NCBI RefSeq assembly: GCF_001889265.1
Contig: NZ_CP018151.1
Location: 1,364,001 to 1,428,000 of the forward strand
Length of the DNA stretch: 64,000 nt
From: Microbacterium sp. 1.5R
GTDB lineage: Bacteria > Actinomycetota > Actinomycetes > Actinomycetales > Microbacteriaceae
Direction: 5' to 3'
Of this stretch, positions 17,947-27,496 are shown piece after piece (within the stretch, counting starts at the first letter, position 1; each line of letters starts with the position of its first letter). Made by a program: the position numbers and the translations under genes. The notes beneath the pieces were generated by a model. That model did not search any database and had not been told where the DNA came from. It worked only from the letters and a program-made list of their open reading frames with translations.

Positions 17947-18786
17947 ATGGACGACAGGTACGGATCCGATGTGCTCGCTGCCGGCTGGAGGGAACGAGCA
18001 GCCAAGCCGGTGCCGCAGGTTCCCGCCGAGCTCGATCTCGTCGTCGAGGTGGCGCAGGACGGATTCTGCGGAGCGGTCACACGGGTGCAGGGCGGCAACG
18101 TCGAACTCGAGGACCGGGTGGGGCGCAAGCGCCTCTTCCCGCTCGGAGGCGGGTTCCTGATCGACGGATCACCGGTGCGGCTCACGGTCCCGGCCGCGAA
18201 GGAGCAGGGCCTCCGACGCACGGCATCCGGATCGTTCGTCGCCGCCGATCAACGAGCCAGGGTCGCGCTTCCCAGCCGGATCCTGGTCGAGGGCAAGCAC
18301 GACGCCGAGCTGGTCGAGAAGGTATGGGGAGCGGACCTGCGGGTCGAGGGCGTCGTCGTCGAGTTCCTGCAGGGAGTCGACCTGCTCGACGAGCTGCTCG
18401 CCGCAGAGCCTCCCAGTGCATCGCGCCGCTACGGGGTCCTCGTGGATCACCTCGTGCCCGGGTCGAAGGAATCGCGCATCGCCGACGCCGTCGCCCGGGG
18501 TCCGCACGGCAGGCATGTGAAGATCGTCGGCCACCCGTTCGTGGATGTCTGGCAGTGCGTCACCCCTCGGGCTCTCGGTATCGCGAGATGGCCGGAGATC
18601 CCTCGGGGCACGGACTGGAAGACCGGGATCTGCCGCGCATTCGGGTGGCCGTACGAGACGCAGGCGGACACCGGTCGAGCCTGGCAGCACATCCTGTCGA
18701 AGGTGCACACCTACCGCGACCTCGAGCCGGCGCTCCTCGGTCGGGTGGAGGAGCTGATCGACTTCGTGACGGCACCCGCCTCCTGA
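17947..18786 (+). CDS. DUF3097-family protein
   Basis: A 279-residue protein matching the actinobacterial DUF3097 family, which is usually annotated only as hypothetical. Recognisable segments are DDRYGSDVLAAGWRERAAKP at the N-terminus, the ILVEGKHDAELVEKVWG segment (a Toprim-like acidic patch, EGKHD), VLVDHLVPGSKE (a second acidic/His patch) and VDVWQ. The Toprim-like spacing hints at nucleic-acid or nucleotide chemistry, but this is inference. TACGCT lies 7 bases before the ATG, giving a leaderless message. It is followed by trmB with its own promoter. Confidence 0.85.
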   Translation: MDDRYGSDVLAAGWRERAAKPVPQVPAELDLVVEVAQDGFCGAVTRVQGGNVELEDRVGRKRLFPLGGGFLIDGSPVRLTVPAAKEQGLRRTASGSFVAADQRARVALPSRILVEGKHDAELVEKVWGADLRVEGVVVEFLQGVDLLDELLAAEPPSASRRYGVLVDHLVPGSKESRIADAVARGPHGRHVKIVGHPFVDVWQCVTPRALGIARWPEIPRGTDWKTGICRAFGWPYETQADTGRAWQHILSKVHTYRDLEPALLGRVEELIDFVTAPAS

Positions 18787-18829
18787 CCCGCGGTCGGTGG
18801 CGTTCAGCGCCGCCGACTACCCTGGAAGC

Positions 18830-19555
18830 ATGCCCGAACCCCGCACCTTCCGCGACGAACCGGTCTCCTTCGTGCGCCGCAGCGGCCGGATGTCCGATGC
18901 TCAGGAGCGCGCGTTCGAAGAGCTCGGACCGCACTACCTCCTCGACGTGCCCCGCGATGTCGCCTGGACCTCGGTGCACCCGGAGGCGCGTCTCGATCCC
19001 GCCTCCGAGTACGGGCGGGATGCGGACCTGTACGTCGAGATCGGCTCCGGTCAGGGGCACGCCATCGTCGCCGCCGCATCGTCCCGCCCCGACGACGACT
19101 TCCTCGCGGTCGAGGTCTTCCGCGCGGGTCTCGCCAGGACCATGCTCGACGCCGACCGCGAAGGCGCTCGCAACGTCCGCGTGGTCGAGGCGAATGCGCC
19201 GGAGGTGCTCTCGTCGTACCTCCCCGAAGCGGCAGCGGCAGAGGTCTGGATCTTCTTCCCTGATCCGTGGCACAAGAAGAAGCACACCAAGCGCCGTCTC
19301 GTCCGCGAGGGGTTCGCCGACACCGCCGCTCGCGCACTCCGTGACGGCGGTCTGCTCCGCCTCGCGACCGACTGGGAGGACTACGCGCTGCAGATGCGCG
19401 AGGTGCTCGACGCGGAGCCTCTGTTCGAGCGCGCCTTCGACGGCGACTGGGCCGAGCGATTCGATGGACGCGTCATGACCGCATTCGAACGCAAGGGGAT
19501 CGCCAAGGGGCGAGACATCCGCGATCTCGTGTATCGGCGGAAGTCGCGCGCGTGA
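18830..19555 (+). CDS. trmB: tRNA (guanine-N7-)-methyltransferase
   Basis: A 241-residue SAM-dependent enzyme that methylates guanosine 46 of tRNA. It shows the SAM-binding motif VEIGSGQGHAIV, the acidic LAVEVFRAGL, and the family-specific active-site strand IFFPDPWHKKKHTKRRLV. TACCCT lies 6 bases before the ATG at 18830, so the message is probably leaderless; the frame is open upstream but that part is not family-like. Its stop overlaps the GTG start of the next gene, indicating coupling. Confidence 0.95.
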   Translation: MPEPRTFRDEPVSFVRRSGRMSDAQERAFEELGPHYLLDVPRDVAWTSVHPEARLDPASEYGRDADLYVEIGSGQGHAIVAAASSRPDDDFLAVEVFRAGLARTMLDADREGARNVRVVEANAPEVLSSYLPEAAAAEVWIFFPDPWHKKKHTKRRLVREGFADTAARALRDGGLLRLATDWEDYALQMREVLDAEPLFERAFDGDWAERFDGRVMTAFERKGIAKGRDIRDLVYRRKSRA

Positions 19556-20445
19556 TCACCGCGCAGCGCATCTCGGCGACGTGGCCGGCGGTCGTCTCCG
19601 CGCTCCTCGTGTGCGCTGCGGCGCCGGCGTTCTTCGTGGTGCAGATCCCGTGGCTCGGCTGGGCGCTGCTCGCACTCGGCGTCGGGAGCGCGTGGCTCGT
19701 CGAGCGCCGTCTGCCGGTGACGGCGGATCAGACGGTGCGCGTGGGCACGCGTCGCGAGAGCGCCCGAGTCGTGGGGACCAGCCGTCAGCCCTCACTCACC
19801 AGGGACCTGTCCCTGATCGCCCTCGGCATGCTCATCGTCAGCGTGATCCCGCTCGCGGCAGAGCTCGACAACCTCGCGATGCTGCGGTTCACGCTCGCCC
19901 TCGGCGGCGCGGTGGCGGTTCCGTACGTCGTCTCCCGCTTCGTGTTCCGCGACCGGGCGATCGGCTTCCCCTGGCGGGCGCACCGCCGGTGGGGGCTCCT
20001 GCAGTGGGGCTGGCTCGTCGCCGTCCTGGTGCTCGGCTGGCTGATCCTGCCGTTCTACTTCATCACCAGCGGCGTCTATCAGAACTGGCCGGTCGTGGAC
20101 TCGCCCGACCTCATCGCCCGGCTGTTCGTCGGCGTCGGAGCGGTCGGCATCTGGGACGAGCTGTTCTTCATCTGCACCGTCTTCGCCCTGCTGCGCAGGC
20201 ATTTCCCCGACGCCCTCGCCAACGTGCTGCAGATGATCGTGTTCGTCTCATTCCTGTGGGAGCTGGGCTATCGCGAGTGGGGACCGCTGCTGACCATCCC
20301 GTTCGCGCTGCTGCAGGGGTTCATCTTCATTCGGACGCACTCGCTGGCCTATGTCGTCACGGTGCACCTGCTGTTCGATGCGGTGGTGTTCGGAGTGCTC
20401 GTGCACGCCCACAACCCCGGGCTTCTGCCGATCTTCCTGATCTAG
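19552..20445 (+). CDS. CPBP-like intramembrane protein with altered active-site motif
   Basis: A 297-residue protein with about eight membrane segments. The segment WDELFFICTVFALLRRHFP resembles the first motif of CPBP/Abi intramembrane proteases (EExxxR), but the second Glu and the Arg are not in place, so catalysis is doubtful. Two other conserved-looking segments are LWELGYREWG and HSLAYVVTVHLLFDAVV, where the His residues would fit the remaining CPBP motifs. It starts with GTG overlapping the trmB stop by four bases. Confidence 0.65.
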   Translation: MITAQRISATWPAVVSALLVCAAAPAFFVVQIPWLGWALLALGVGSAWLVERRLPVTADQTVRVGTRRESARVVGTSRQPSLTRDLSLIALGMLIVSVIPLAAELDNLAMLRFTLALGGAVAVPYVVSRFVFRDRAIGFPWRAHRRWGLLQWGWLVAVLVLGWLILPFYFITSGVYQNWPVVDSPDLIARLFVGVGAVGIWDELFFICTVFALLRRHFPDALANVLQMIVFVSFLWELGYREWGPLLTIPFALLQGFIFIRTHSLAYVVTVHLLFDAVVFGVLVHAHNPGLLPIFLI

Positions 20446-20473
20446 CGCGAGCGGACATCGATACGATCGAGTC

Positions 20474-20866
20474 ATGCTCATCGTCGGACTCGTCCTCGCC
20501 GCGGCCGCTGCCGCCTTCCACGTCTTCATCTTCGCGCTCGAGTCGCTGAGATGGACAGAGCCCGAGACGAGGAAGATCTTCGGCGTCGCGAGCGAGGCGG
20601 ACGCCCTCACGACGAAGGCGCTCGCCTTCAACCAGGGCTTCTACAACCTGTTCCTCGCGCTGACCGCGCTGCTCGGCGTCGGCTTCGTGATCATCGGCTT
20701 CACAACGGTGGGACTGACTCTCGTGTTCGCCGGAACGGGGATGATGCTCGCCGCCGCACTGGTGCTGATCCTCTCCGATCGCACGAAGGCGCGTGCCGCG
20801 GTGATGCAGGGCACGCTGCCGCTCCTCGCCCTGATCGCGACCGCGATCGCCGTCTCGATCGGCTGA
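20474..20866 (+). CDS. DUF1304 small membrane protein
   Basis: A 130-residue protein with four membrane helices and the DUF1304 marks AFHVFIFALESLRW, the ETRKIFGV loop and NQGFYNLFLA. The function of this widespread family is unknown. TACGAT lies 6 bases before the ATG, a leaderless promoter. Confidence 0.9.
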   Translation: MLIVGLVLAAAAAAFHVFIFALESLRWTEPETRKIFGVASEADALTTKALAFNQGFYNLFLALTALLGVGFVIIGFTTVGLTLVFAGTGMMLAAALVLILSDRTKARAAVMQGTLPLLALIATAIAVSIG

Positions 20867-20931
20867 TCTCGGTGATGCGCTGATCGTCTCCGAGGGGTGA
20901 CAACTCGCTCGGCACGGGCCACACTCGGTGC

Positions 20932-22008
20932 ATGACCGACTGGGTGCTGCACGTCGACATGGATCAGTTCATCGCTGCGGTCGAGGTGCTGCGCCGACCG
21001 GAGCTCGCAGGGCTCCCCGTGATCGTCGGCGGCCGGGGCGACCCGACGGAGCGCGCCGTCGTGTCGACGGCGTCGTACGAGGCGCGGAAGTTCGGCATCG
21101 GATCCGGCATGCCGCTGAAGATCGCGGCAGGTAAGGCGCCTGAGAACGCGGTCTTCCTGCCGGTGGACCACGACGCGTATGAGTCGGCCTCGACCGAGGT
21201 GATGTCGACACTGCGTGCGCTGCCCGGGGTGGTGCTCGAGGCCATCGGCTGGGACGAGTGCTTTCTCGGCGTGACCACGGACGACCCCGAGCAGACGGCG
21301 CGCAGCGCGCAGAACGCGGTGCTCGAGTCGACGGCACTGCACTGCTCGGTCGGCATCGGCGACAACAAGGTGCGGGCCAAGATCGCCACGGAGTTCGGCA
21401 AGCCCCGGGGTGTCTTCCGGCTCACCGCCGAGAACTGGTTCGACGTGATGGGAGACCGGCCTACTCGGGGCCTGTGGGGAGTCGGCCCGAAGGTTCAGAA
21501 GCGGCTCGCCACCCGCGGCATCACGACGGTCCGGGAACTCGCTGACGCGGACGAGGCAGAGCTCATCGCGGAGTTCGGACCGCGGATGGGCGTCTGGTAC
21601 CACGGGCTGGGCTCGGGTCTCGGTCCGACCGTGGTCGACAGCACCCCATGGGTGGCCCGTAGCCACAGTCGCGAGATGACGTACCAGCAGAACCTCACGA
21701 CGACTGCAGAGGTTCAGGCGGCGCTGACCGAACTGGCGGGGCAGGCCTTCGACGACTGCGCCGCCGAGGGGCGCCCGGTCGTCCGCGTGCATCTGAAGGT
21801 GCGCTATGCGCCGTTCGAGACCAAGACCTTCGGCCGCAAGTTGCCGGAGCCGACCACCCGGCGCGCGACGGTCATCGAGGCGGCACTTGCGCTCGGTGCC
21901 ACGCTCGATCACGACCGGGAGGTCAGACTGCTCGGCGTCCGCGCGGAGATGGCCATGCCCGAGGGCGGTGACTCGGCCGAGCGGACCCCGGTGCGCGGAA
22001 GGATCTGA
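20932..22008 (+). CDS. dinB: Y-family DNA polymerase IV
   Basis: A 358-residue translesion polymerase. The catalytic acids lie in VDMDQF (Asp9 and Asp11) and in WDECF (Asp108 and Glu109), with the SYEARKFGIGSGMP dNTP-binding segment between. GIGDNKVRAKIATEFGKPRG is the palm/thumb DNA contact, and a helix-hairpin-helix follows (WGVGPKVQKRLATRGITTV). The replacement of the usual SIDEAY by GWDEC is typical of one actinobacterial DinB branch. A C-terminal clamp-binding motif was not evident, so processivity may be low. No LexA box was seen upstream. Confidence 0.92.
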   Translation: MTDWVLHVDMDQFIAAVEVLRRPELAGLPVIVGGRGDPTERAVVSTASYEARKFGIGSGMPLKIAAGKAPENAVFLPVDHDAYESASTEVMSTLRALPGVVLEAIGWDECFLGVTTDDPEQTARSAQNAVLESTALHCSVGIGDNKVRAKIATEFGKPRGVFRLTAENWFDVMGDRPTRGLWGVGPKVQKRLATRGITTVRELADADEAELIAEFGPRMGVWYHGLGSGLGPTVVDSTPWVARSHSREMTYQQNLTTTAEVQAALTELAGQAFDDCAAEGRPVVRVHLKVRYAPFETKTFGRKLPEPTTRRATVIEAALALGATLDHDREVRLLGVRAEMAMPEGGDSAERTPVRGRI

Positions 22009-22023
22009 GTCGGCGCGCCGCGG

Positions 22024-22425
22024 TCATTCACGGATGACGGCGGCGATCGCGCTCACCTCGATCACTGCGCCCGGGACGCCGAGCCCGGCCACGAGGGCTG
22101 CGGTCACCAGCGGAGGGGCGCCATCACGGGCGAGCGTCGCTGCGACGGCACCGTAGGCGGCACGAAGATCGGCATCCTGGTGGATGTAGATCGTCCAGCT
22201 GATGACATCTTCGAGGCCTGCGCCCGCCGACTCGAGCGCGATCCGAGCGTTCTCGACCGCGCGGAGCGACTGCTCGGCGGCATCCGTCGAGACGAGCGCG
22301 CCCGTCTCATCGACGCCGTTCTGGCCGCCGACGTGGATCGTCGTGGCCCCGGGCGGGACGACGGCGACATGACTGAAGGCGGGGCTCACGACGAGTCCCG
22401 CCGGCTGTGCGAGTGTGATCTCCAT
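22024..22425 (-). CDS. RidA-family protein
   Basis: A 133-residue protein of the YjgF/YER057c/UK114 family, which includes the enamine/imine deaminase RidA. The core reads VVPPGATTIHVGGQNGVDETG, then LRAVENARIALESAGAG, and the WTIYIHQDADLRAAYG segment. The catalytic Arg of canonical RidA (usually in a TRxxV segment near residue 105) is not obvious, so this may be a Rid subgroup without deaminase activity. ATG at 22425 is used; a GTG at 22440 is possible. Convergent with dinB. Confidence 0.83.
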   Translation of the reverse strand: MEITLAQPAGLVVSPAFSHVAVVPPGATTIHVGGQNGVDETGALVSTDAAEQSLRAVENARIALESAGAGLEDVISWTIYIHQDADLRAAYGAVAATLARDGAPPLVTAALVAGLGVPGAVIEVSAIAAVIRE

Positions 22426-22513
22426 CTGCAGAGTGTGCACCCGGGGGCGGACATCCGCGATAGGGTTCGTCGGCGGTGCATCGGGGCGGGCACGGGGCCC
22501 GCCCCGACGGGGA

Positions 22514-25111
22514 TCAGCCGACCTTCTTGACCGTGTATCGGAACACGTCCGTGCGGAGCACGTCTCCCGACGTCTTCACGACCTTGATCGTGTGCTCGCC
22601 GTCCTTCAGCCCGGTCGCCTCGAACAGTGTCTGATTCGAGACGCGCGACTCGGCGTGGGTGTCGACGCTCTTCACCTTCTTGCCGTCGATGTACACATCG
22701 ACGGCTCCCTGGTCGGGTGCCTTCGGGCCGAGCCACGCGACGCCGGTCCCGCGGAACGTGAACGACACGGAGTCGCCGTCGGCCGTGGTGGCGTGGACAT
22801 CGTCGAGATGGTCTCCGGTGAACGCGAAGTCCAGCGTCGCGTCCCCCACCGGGAGTGCGGCGAGGTACGACGACTTCAGTGTGACCGTCGATCCGGACAG
22901 CGTGTAGTCGGCGTCGCGCTCGAGCGGCTCACCGCCGAGGCTGATCGAGGAGAGCTCGCTCGGGTCGCGCAGCACATCGACCGTCACGTCGGCGGGAGCG
23001 GCCTTGTTGAACGCACCCGAGGTCGTGCTCAGCTGGCTGTCGAGAGTGACGACGAGCTTGTCGAGCAGCATGAAGGATCCGGACTTCTTGACCACCCGCA
23101 GGGTGTGACTTCCGCTCGCGAGATCGGCGACGGCGTAGACCACCTGCTGGGAGAGGCGCCCGTCGGCCGCGGGCAGCGAGGTGTCGACGGTCTCGACCAG
23201 CTGTCCGTCGAGGTAGACCTCGACCTCGCCCTGCGATTCGTGCTTCTCGGTGACGTACTGGATCCCGGTTCCCTGGAACGTGTACTCGAAGGCCGCTCCG
23301 TTCGTCTCGACGTAGTGGACGTCGTCGCCGTGGTCGCCCAGCCCGCGGTTGTTGCTGTCGCCCCAGGACCCGCTGTAGCCGATGCGTGAATCGTCGTCGT
23401 TCAGGGTCACTGTCAGCCCGGTGGCGGGCGGTTCGGGCGTGCCTCCACCCGGGGTGTCGGACACCGCGACGGTGAAGGGCTGCGATGTCGCAGGCACCTC
23501 GTTGCCGTCGTTGCGCACCCACGCCCCGTCGTAGCCGACCCGCAGCGAGTCGTCGTTGACGGTGAGTGCCGCCTGCTTCGCGGGCGTCACCTTCAGAAGG
23601 CGCACGCCGTGGATCGGCACGCTCTCGGCGGTGAAGCCCTCCGCTTCCGATCCCAGGTTCTTGCCGGCCCAGAGATCGCGGACCTTCGCGGAGCCGTCGA
23701 GTCCGATGTCGGACCAGTCGACCGTGATGTCGGCGTCTGCACGGCCCAGGTTGTACAGCGCCACGGTGTAGGTGCCATCCGGGTTCAGTGCGTACCAGAC
23801 CTGCTGCTTCGTGGCCGTCGAGACGGGGCGAGCGGGCACGCCTGCCTGGTTCACGGCGATGACCTCGCGGTTGGTGATCAGCTCGAGCCCGTACTCGTCG
23901 AGGTTCGTCAGATCGTTGCCCAGGTACATCGGCGCCGCGGAGGTCGCCCAGAGCGTCGTCGCGGTGCGGCGTTCGTCGCGCGTGAGGCCGTCCATCTTCC
24001 CGTTGCCCACGTTGAGGGAGTCGAGGTCGTTCCAGCCTGCGGGCCCGGCGTGGCGCCACCAGTCCGAGAGCCTCGGGAACAGGCGAGCGACGTTCTCCCA
24101 GGTGGTCAGGGCCTCATCGCCGCAGTAGCATTCGACGTCCCAGTCGATGCGCCAGCCGTCTGCATACTGCTTCCAGTAGTCCGCGTAGTCGATGTCGACG
24201 GCCCAGGAGAGCTCGAACCAGATGTCGTTGCGGTCGAGCGCCCGAGACCAGGCGGCGACCTCCTCGCGGGCGTCCATCGACAGGTCGCTGATTCCGGAGC
24301 CGGGGGTGACGCTGTCGAACTTGATGAAGTCGACTCCCCATTCGCCGAGCAGATCGGCGATCGAGTCGATGTACTTCTCGGTGCAGGGGTTGTCGAAGTC
24401 GAGTCGGTACCCGAAGCCCCAGTAGTCGCCCTGCTGGAGAGGCTGCTTGAGCAGATTCTCGGTCGTGCAGCCGGGAGCGCCGTAGATCGGGAGCGCCTTC
24501 TGCGCCGTCTCGAGGCTCATCCCGGGAATCAGATACAGACCCACCTTCTGGCCGTTGTCGTGCACGTGGTCGATCACCGCGTCGAGCCCGTCGGGGAACA
24601 GCGTCGTGCTGGGAATGGGGCGTCCGTACTCGTCCTGGCCTCCGTTCCAGCCGGCGTCGATGTTGATGTAGTCGTAGCCGTAATCCTGGAGCTTGTCATG
24701 CATGGCATCCGACTGAGCCATGATCTGATCGGCGGTGATCCACTGGCCTCCTTCGTACACCTGCATGCTGTAGCTGCTCCAGCCCATGTAGGGGGCGGTC
24801 GATCGGTTCGAGATGCCGTCTTCGGTCTCGTCCGCAGGCGTGCGCGTCGCATCCGCCGGTGGCTCCTGCTCCGGGGTGCTCGAGGGAGCAGGTTCCGGTG
24901 CCGGCTCTTCAGTCGGTGCCGGCTCTTCGGTCGGTGCCGGGTCGTCCGTCGGCGCGGGAGCCGTCGTCGGCGTCGTCTCCGGCGCCGGAGTCGGTTCCGG
25001 TGTCGCCTCGGTGGCCCAGCTCGCGCCAGGTGCCAGAGCGAGGACGATCGCTGTCGCGGCGAGTGCCGCGGTCAACGAGGCCGCTCTCCTTCTCTGTCGG
25101 TGTGCGTTCAT
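22514..25111 (-). CDS. Secreted GH27 alpha-galactosidase with CBM-like and X2-like modules
   Basis: An 865-residue exported enzyme. Residues 1-34 are a signal peptide; 35-95 a Pro/Thr/Glu linker with TEEPAP repeats; about 105-510 the GH27 barrel, from YMGWSSYSM to a small beta domain. Probable nucleophile Asp266 sits in DFIKFDS, and probable acid/base Asp325 in WRIDWDV. Two similar beta-sandwich, CBM-like modules lie at about 565-690 and 770-862, with an X2-like module (YTLSGSTVTL) between them. It would remove alpha-galactose from polymers outside the cell. ATG at 25111 has AGAGGAAA upstream; the frame is open far upstream, but that part is antisense to the next gene. It follows the GH36 gene by 53 bases and is probably cotranscribed with it. 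No sortase signal. Confidence 0.9.
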   Translation of the reverse strand: MNAHRQRRRAASLTAALAATAIVLALAPGASWATEATPEPTPAPETTPTTAPAPTDDPAPTEEPAPTEEPAPEPAPSSTPEQEPPADATRTPADETEDGISNRSTAPYMGWSSYSMQVYEGGQWITADQIMAQSDAMHDKLQDYGYDYINIDAGWNGGQDEYGRPIPSTTLFPDGLDAVIDHVHDNGQKVGLYLIPGMSLETAQKALPIYGAPGCTTENLLKQPLQQGDYWGFGYRLDFDNPCTEKYIDSIADLLGEWGVDFIKFDSVTPGSGISDLSMDAREEVAAWSRALDRNDIWFELSWAVDIDYADYWKQYADGWRIDWDVECYCGDEALTTWENVARLFPRLSDWWRHAGPAGWNDLDSLNVGNGKMDGLTRDERRTATTLWATSAAPMYLGNDLTNLDEYGLELITNREVIAVNQAGVPARPVSTATKQQVWYALNPDGTYTVALYNLGRADADITVDWSDIGLDGSAKVRDLWAGKNLGSEAEGFTAESVPIHGVRLLKVTPAKQAALTVNDDSLRVGYDGAWVRNDGNEVPATSQPFTVAVSDTPGGGTPEPPATGLTVTLNDDDSRIGYSGSWGDSNNRGLGDHGDDVHYVETNGAAFEYTFQGTGIQYVTEKHESQGEVEVYLDGQLVETVDTSLPAADGRLSQQVVYAVADLASGSHTLRVVKKSGSFMLLDKLVVTLDSQLSTTSGAFNKAAPADVTVDVLRDPSELSSISLGGEPLERDADYTLSGSTVTLKSSYLAALPVGDATLDFAFTGDHLDDVHATTADGDSVSFTFRGTGVAWLGPKAPDQGAVDVYIDGKKVKSVDTHAESRVSNQTLFEATGLKDGEHTIKVVKTSGDVLRTDVFRYTVKKVG

Positions 25112-25164
25112 TGCTTTCCTCTCGTTCGACTGCTCTGTCGGGGGATGGGAAGGAGGTGTGACCG

Positions 25165-27369
25165 TCAGCCGTCTGCGCGCCTGATCTCGATGAGCATCGC
25201 CTGCTGCGGATTGAGCGTCGGCAGGGGGACGCCGGCGGTGACGAGGACGGACCCCGGCATCTCGACCGGGACGGCGACGGCGGCCGTCACCCACTCGGGG
25301 TCTCCACCGTGTCTGCTCGACGCGCCGAGATCTTCGCGGATCCGGACGGTGTACGGCGCAGCGGCATCCAGTCCGGGAAAACGCACCCGACCGGACTGAC
25401 CCGATGCCGATGTCGTGAACCGGCTCCAGGTGAACAGCGCTTCGGATGCGTCTCGGGCCACGATTCCCGAGAGTGATGTCGCGGGATCCGCGAGGTCCGC
25501 GTTGACGACGCGACCGCTGTGCAGCAGCTCGCGGAATTCGCGGTACATCGCGGTCCAGCGGGCGATCGCCGCCAGCTCGCCGTCGTCGACGACGGTGAGG
25601 TCCTGCTCGATGCCGGCGTGCGCGGTCAGCGACGTCGCCAGACGGAACGACAGATCGGTGGTGCGGGCCGTGGTGTGCGATCGCGCGGAGCCGAGGTGGG
25701 AGCCGATGAGTTCGGGAGGCACGAGGCTGCGCGTCCACCGCTCGATCTGGACGCGTTCGACCGGATCGTTGCAGTCCGAGGCCCAGACACGATCGGTGCG
25801 GTCGAGGATCCCGAGGTCGATGCGTCCGCCGCCGCCCGAGCATGTCTCGATCTCGAGCCCCGGGTGCCGCGAGCGCAGCTCGTCGAGCAGGCGGTAGAGC
25901 GCGGCGGTCTGCCGGTGGACGCTGGGCCTGTCCCCATCGCCGCCGCGACTGACCGCTTCGAGAAGATCGCGGTTGTGATCCCATTTCAGGTAGTCGATCG
26001 AGTGCTCGCGCACGAGAGCGTCGAGACGCGCGAGAAGGTAGTCGTACGCCTCGGGGCGCGCGATGTCGAGAACGTGCTGCGACCGGGATTCCGGGCCGAG
26101 GCCCTCGGCCGGACCCAGTACCCAGTCCGGGTGGGCGCGCGCGAGATCGGAGTCGAGATTGATCATCTCGGGCTCGAACCAGAGACCGAACTGCATCCCC
26201 TGAGCACGCACGACATCGACGAGGGGCCCGAGTCCGTCCGGCCACACCTCATCGTCGACGAACCAGTCGCCCAGGCCGGCATCCGCTTCGCGGCGTCCGC
26301 GGAACCAGCCGTCGTCGAGCACGATGCGCTCGACCCCCACCTCCGCCGCACGCTCGATCAGCGCGGTGAGGCGCTCGAGGTCGTGGTCGAAGTAGACCGC
26401 CTCCCAGGTGTTGAGCACCAGGGGTCGCGGCGAGCGCGGATGCGTCGGACGCGCGCGCAGGCGCCCGTGGAGTCGGTCGCTGATGGCGTCGAGTCCGCTG
26501 TCGGACCAGAGGAACAGCGCGGTCGGTGCGTCGTAGCGGTCGCCGTCTTCGAGGATGATCTCGCCCGGGTGGAGCTCCTCGCCGGCTCCGATGACCGAAC
26601 TGAACACGCCAGCGCCCTCGGGAAGGCGCTCGGCGAGGTACTGCTGTTCACCGCTCCACGCGAGGTGCACGGCCCAGATCTCTCCGTGCCGGAAGCCGAA
26701 TCCGGCGGTTCCGGCCGCGAGCAGGAAGGGCGAGTCGTGTCCCGGCTTGCCGCGGTGCGCGGCGCGACGGTGGGTGCCGAAGCCGAAGGGCGAACGCTGC
26801 GGGGAGCGCTCACGGCACCACTTCCCGGTGAAGTCGAGGATCTCGGTCGCGCGCTCGGGGAGCGGAAGCAGCGACAGCACGGCGCCCACCGTGTAGGGGG
26901 TCCGACCGATGCGCGGACTGAGGGCGGAGTCGCGTGCGAGGGACGTGTCGACCGCGAGAACTCCGTGCGGGTCGAGGTGATATGCGAGTTCGGTGCGGAT
27001 GCCGCTGATCGTGTCGTCGAACCGGAGGACGATGCGCCCGCCGACGCCGTCGGACGGGATCTCGACATCGTGTCCCACGAGTCGAGGTCGGGGGGTCGTG
27101 GCGCGTCCGCTCGCGTGACCGGAGAGAGCTGCGGTTCCCGACCAGCCCTCGTGCTCGGTGGGCAGTGCGGAGAAGGCACGCGGGATGTCGGGGGAGTTGT
27201 TCAGCTGGGCGGGCCCGGCCGTGAGGGCGAGCGCCGAGACGGCTGCGGGATCGAGGTCTCCGAGGTCCGCGCCCCAGTGCAGCACACGGGGGATCGGGTC
27301 GGAGATGTGGACGATGAAGGCGGCACCAGCGGCGCGGAGTGCGACGACGGTGTCTGCACGGGAAGTCAT
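25165..27369 (-). CDS. GH36 alpha-galactosidase (cytoplasmic)
   Basis: A 734-residue enzyme of the full-length GH36 type: N-terminal beta-sandwich (residues 1-300), barrel from about 310, C-terminal beta domain. Marks are LNTWEAVYFDHD, LDDGWFRGRR, LWFEPEMINLDSDL, the nucleophile Asp464 in YLKWDHNRD, and a likely acid/base Asp532 in WASDCNDPVER. There is no signal peptide, so it should act on imported oligosaccharides such as raffinose-family sugars or galactosyl-oligosaccharides. It reads away from an ABC sugar importer across a 164-base gap with two inverted repeats and heads an operon with the secreted GH27 enzyme. The pairing of one outer and one inner alpha-galactosidase fits polymer attack followed by uptake. 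Confidence 0.93.
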   Translation of the reverse strand: MTSRADTVVALRAAGAAFIVHISDPIPRVLHWGADLGDLDPAAVSALALTAGPAQLNNSPDIPRAFSALPTEHEGWSGTAALSGHASGRATTPRPRLVGHDVEIPSDGVGGRIVLRFDDTISGIRTELAYHLDPHGVLAVDTSLARDSALSPRIGRTPYTVGAVLSLLPLPERATEILDFTGKWCRERSPQRSPFGFGTHRRAAHRGKPGHDSPFLLAAGTAGFGFRHGEIWAVHLAWSGEQQYLAERLPEGAGVFSSVIGAGEELHPGEIILEDGDRYDAPTALFLWSDSGLDAISDRLHGRLRARPTHPRSPRPLVLNTWEAVYFDHDLERLTALIERAAEVGVERIVLDDGWFRGRREADAGLGDWFVDDEVWPDGLGPLVDVVRAQGMQFGLWFEPEMINLDSDLARAHPDWVLGPAEGLGPESRSQHVLDIARPEAYDYLLARLDALVREHSIDYLKWDHNRDLLEAVSRGGDGDRPSVHRQTAALYRLLDELRSRHPGLEIETCSGGGGRIDLGILDRTDRVWASDCNDPVERVQIERWTRSLVPPELIGSHLGSARSHTTARTTDLSFRLATSLTAHAGIEQDLTVVDDGELAAIARWTAMYREFRELLHSGRVVNADLADPATSLSGIVARDASEALFTWSRFTTSASGQSGRVRFPGLDAAAPYTVRIREDLGASSRHGGDPEWVTAAVAVPVEMPGSVLVTAGVPLPTLNPQQAMLIEIRRADG

Positions 27370-27393
27370 GGGATGAGACCCTCCGGTAGTTAC

Positions 27394-27406
27394 TTGACAA
27401 CGTCAA
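27394..27406. promoter_or_regulatory. Inverted repeat TTGAC-N3-GTCAA, probable operator
   Basis: A perfect 13-base repeat in the divergent gap, 25 bases before the GH36 start. The plus strand around it reads TTACTTGACA. The same ten bases occur in the -35 region of the GH95 operon promoter (on the minus strand, about 35970-35961), which suggests a shared promoter or regulator for the two ends of the locus. Confidence 0.5.
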
Positions 27407-27496
27407 TAAATCACGTTTGAGATGGACGTGCAAGCGATCCCTCGAAATCGCCGACCGGAAATCGAGCGTTTACTTTTTCGGCTCGGCGTGATTTTA

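Noticed and set aside
22514..26245. A very long minus-strand reading frame of about 1240 codons that includes GH27 at its end.
   Set aside because: The upstream third overlaps the GH36 gene out of frame and is Arg/Pro-rich shadow sequence. A signal peptide and ribosome site mark the true start at 25111.
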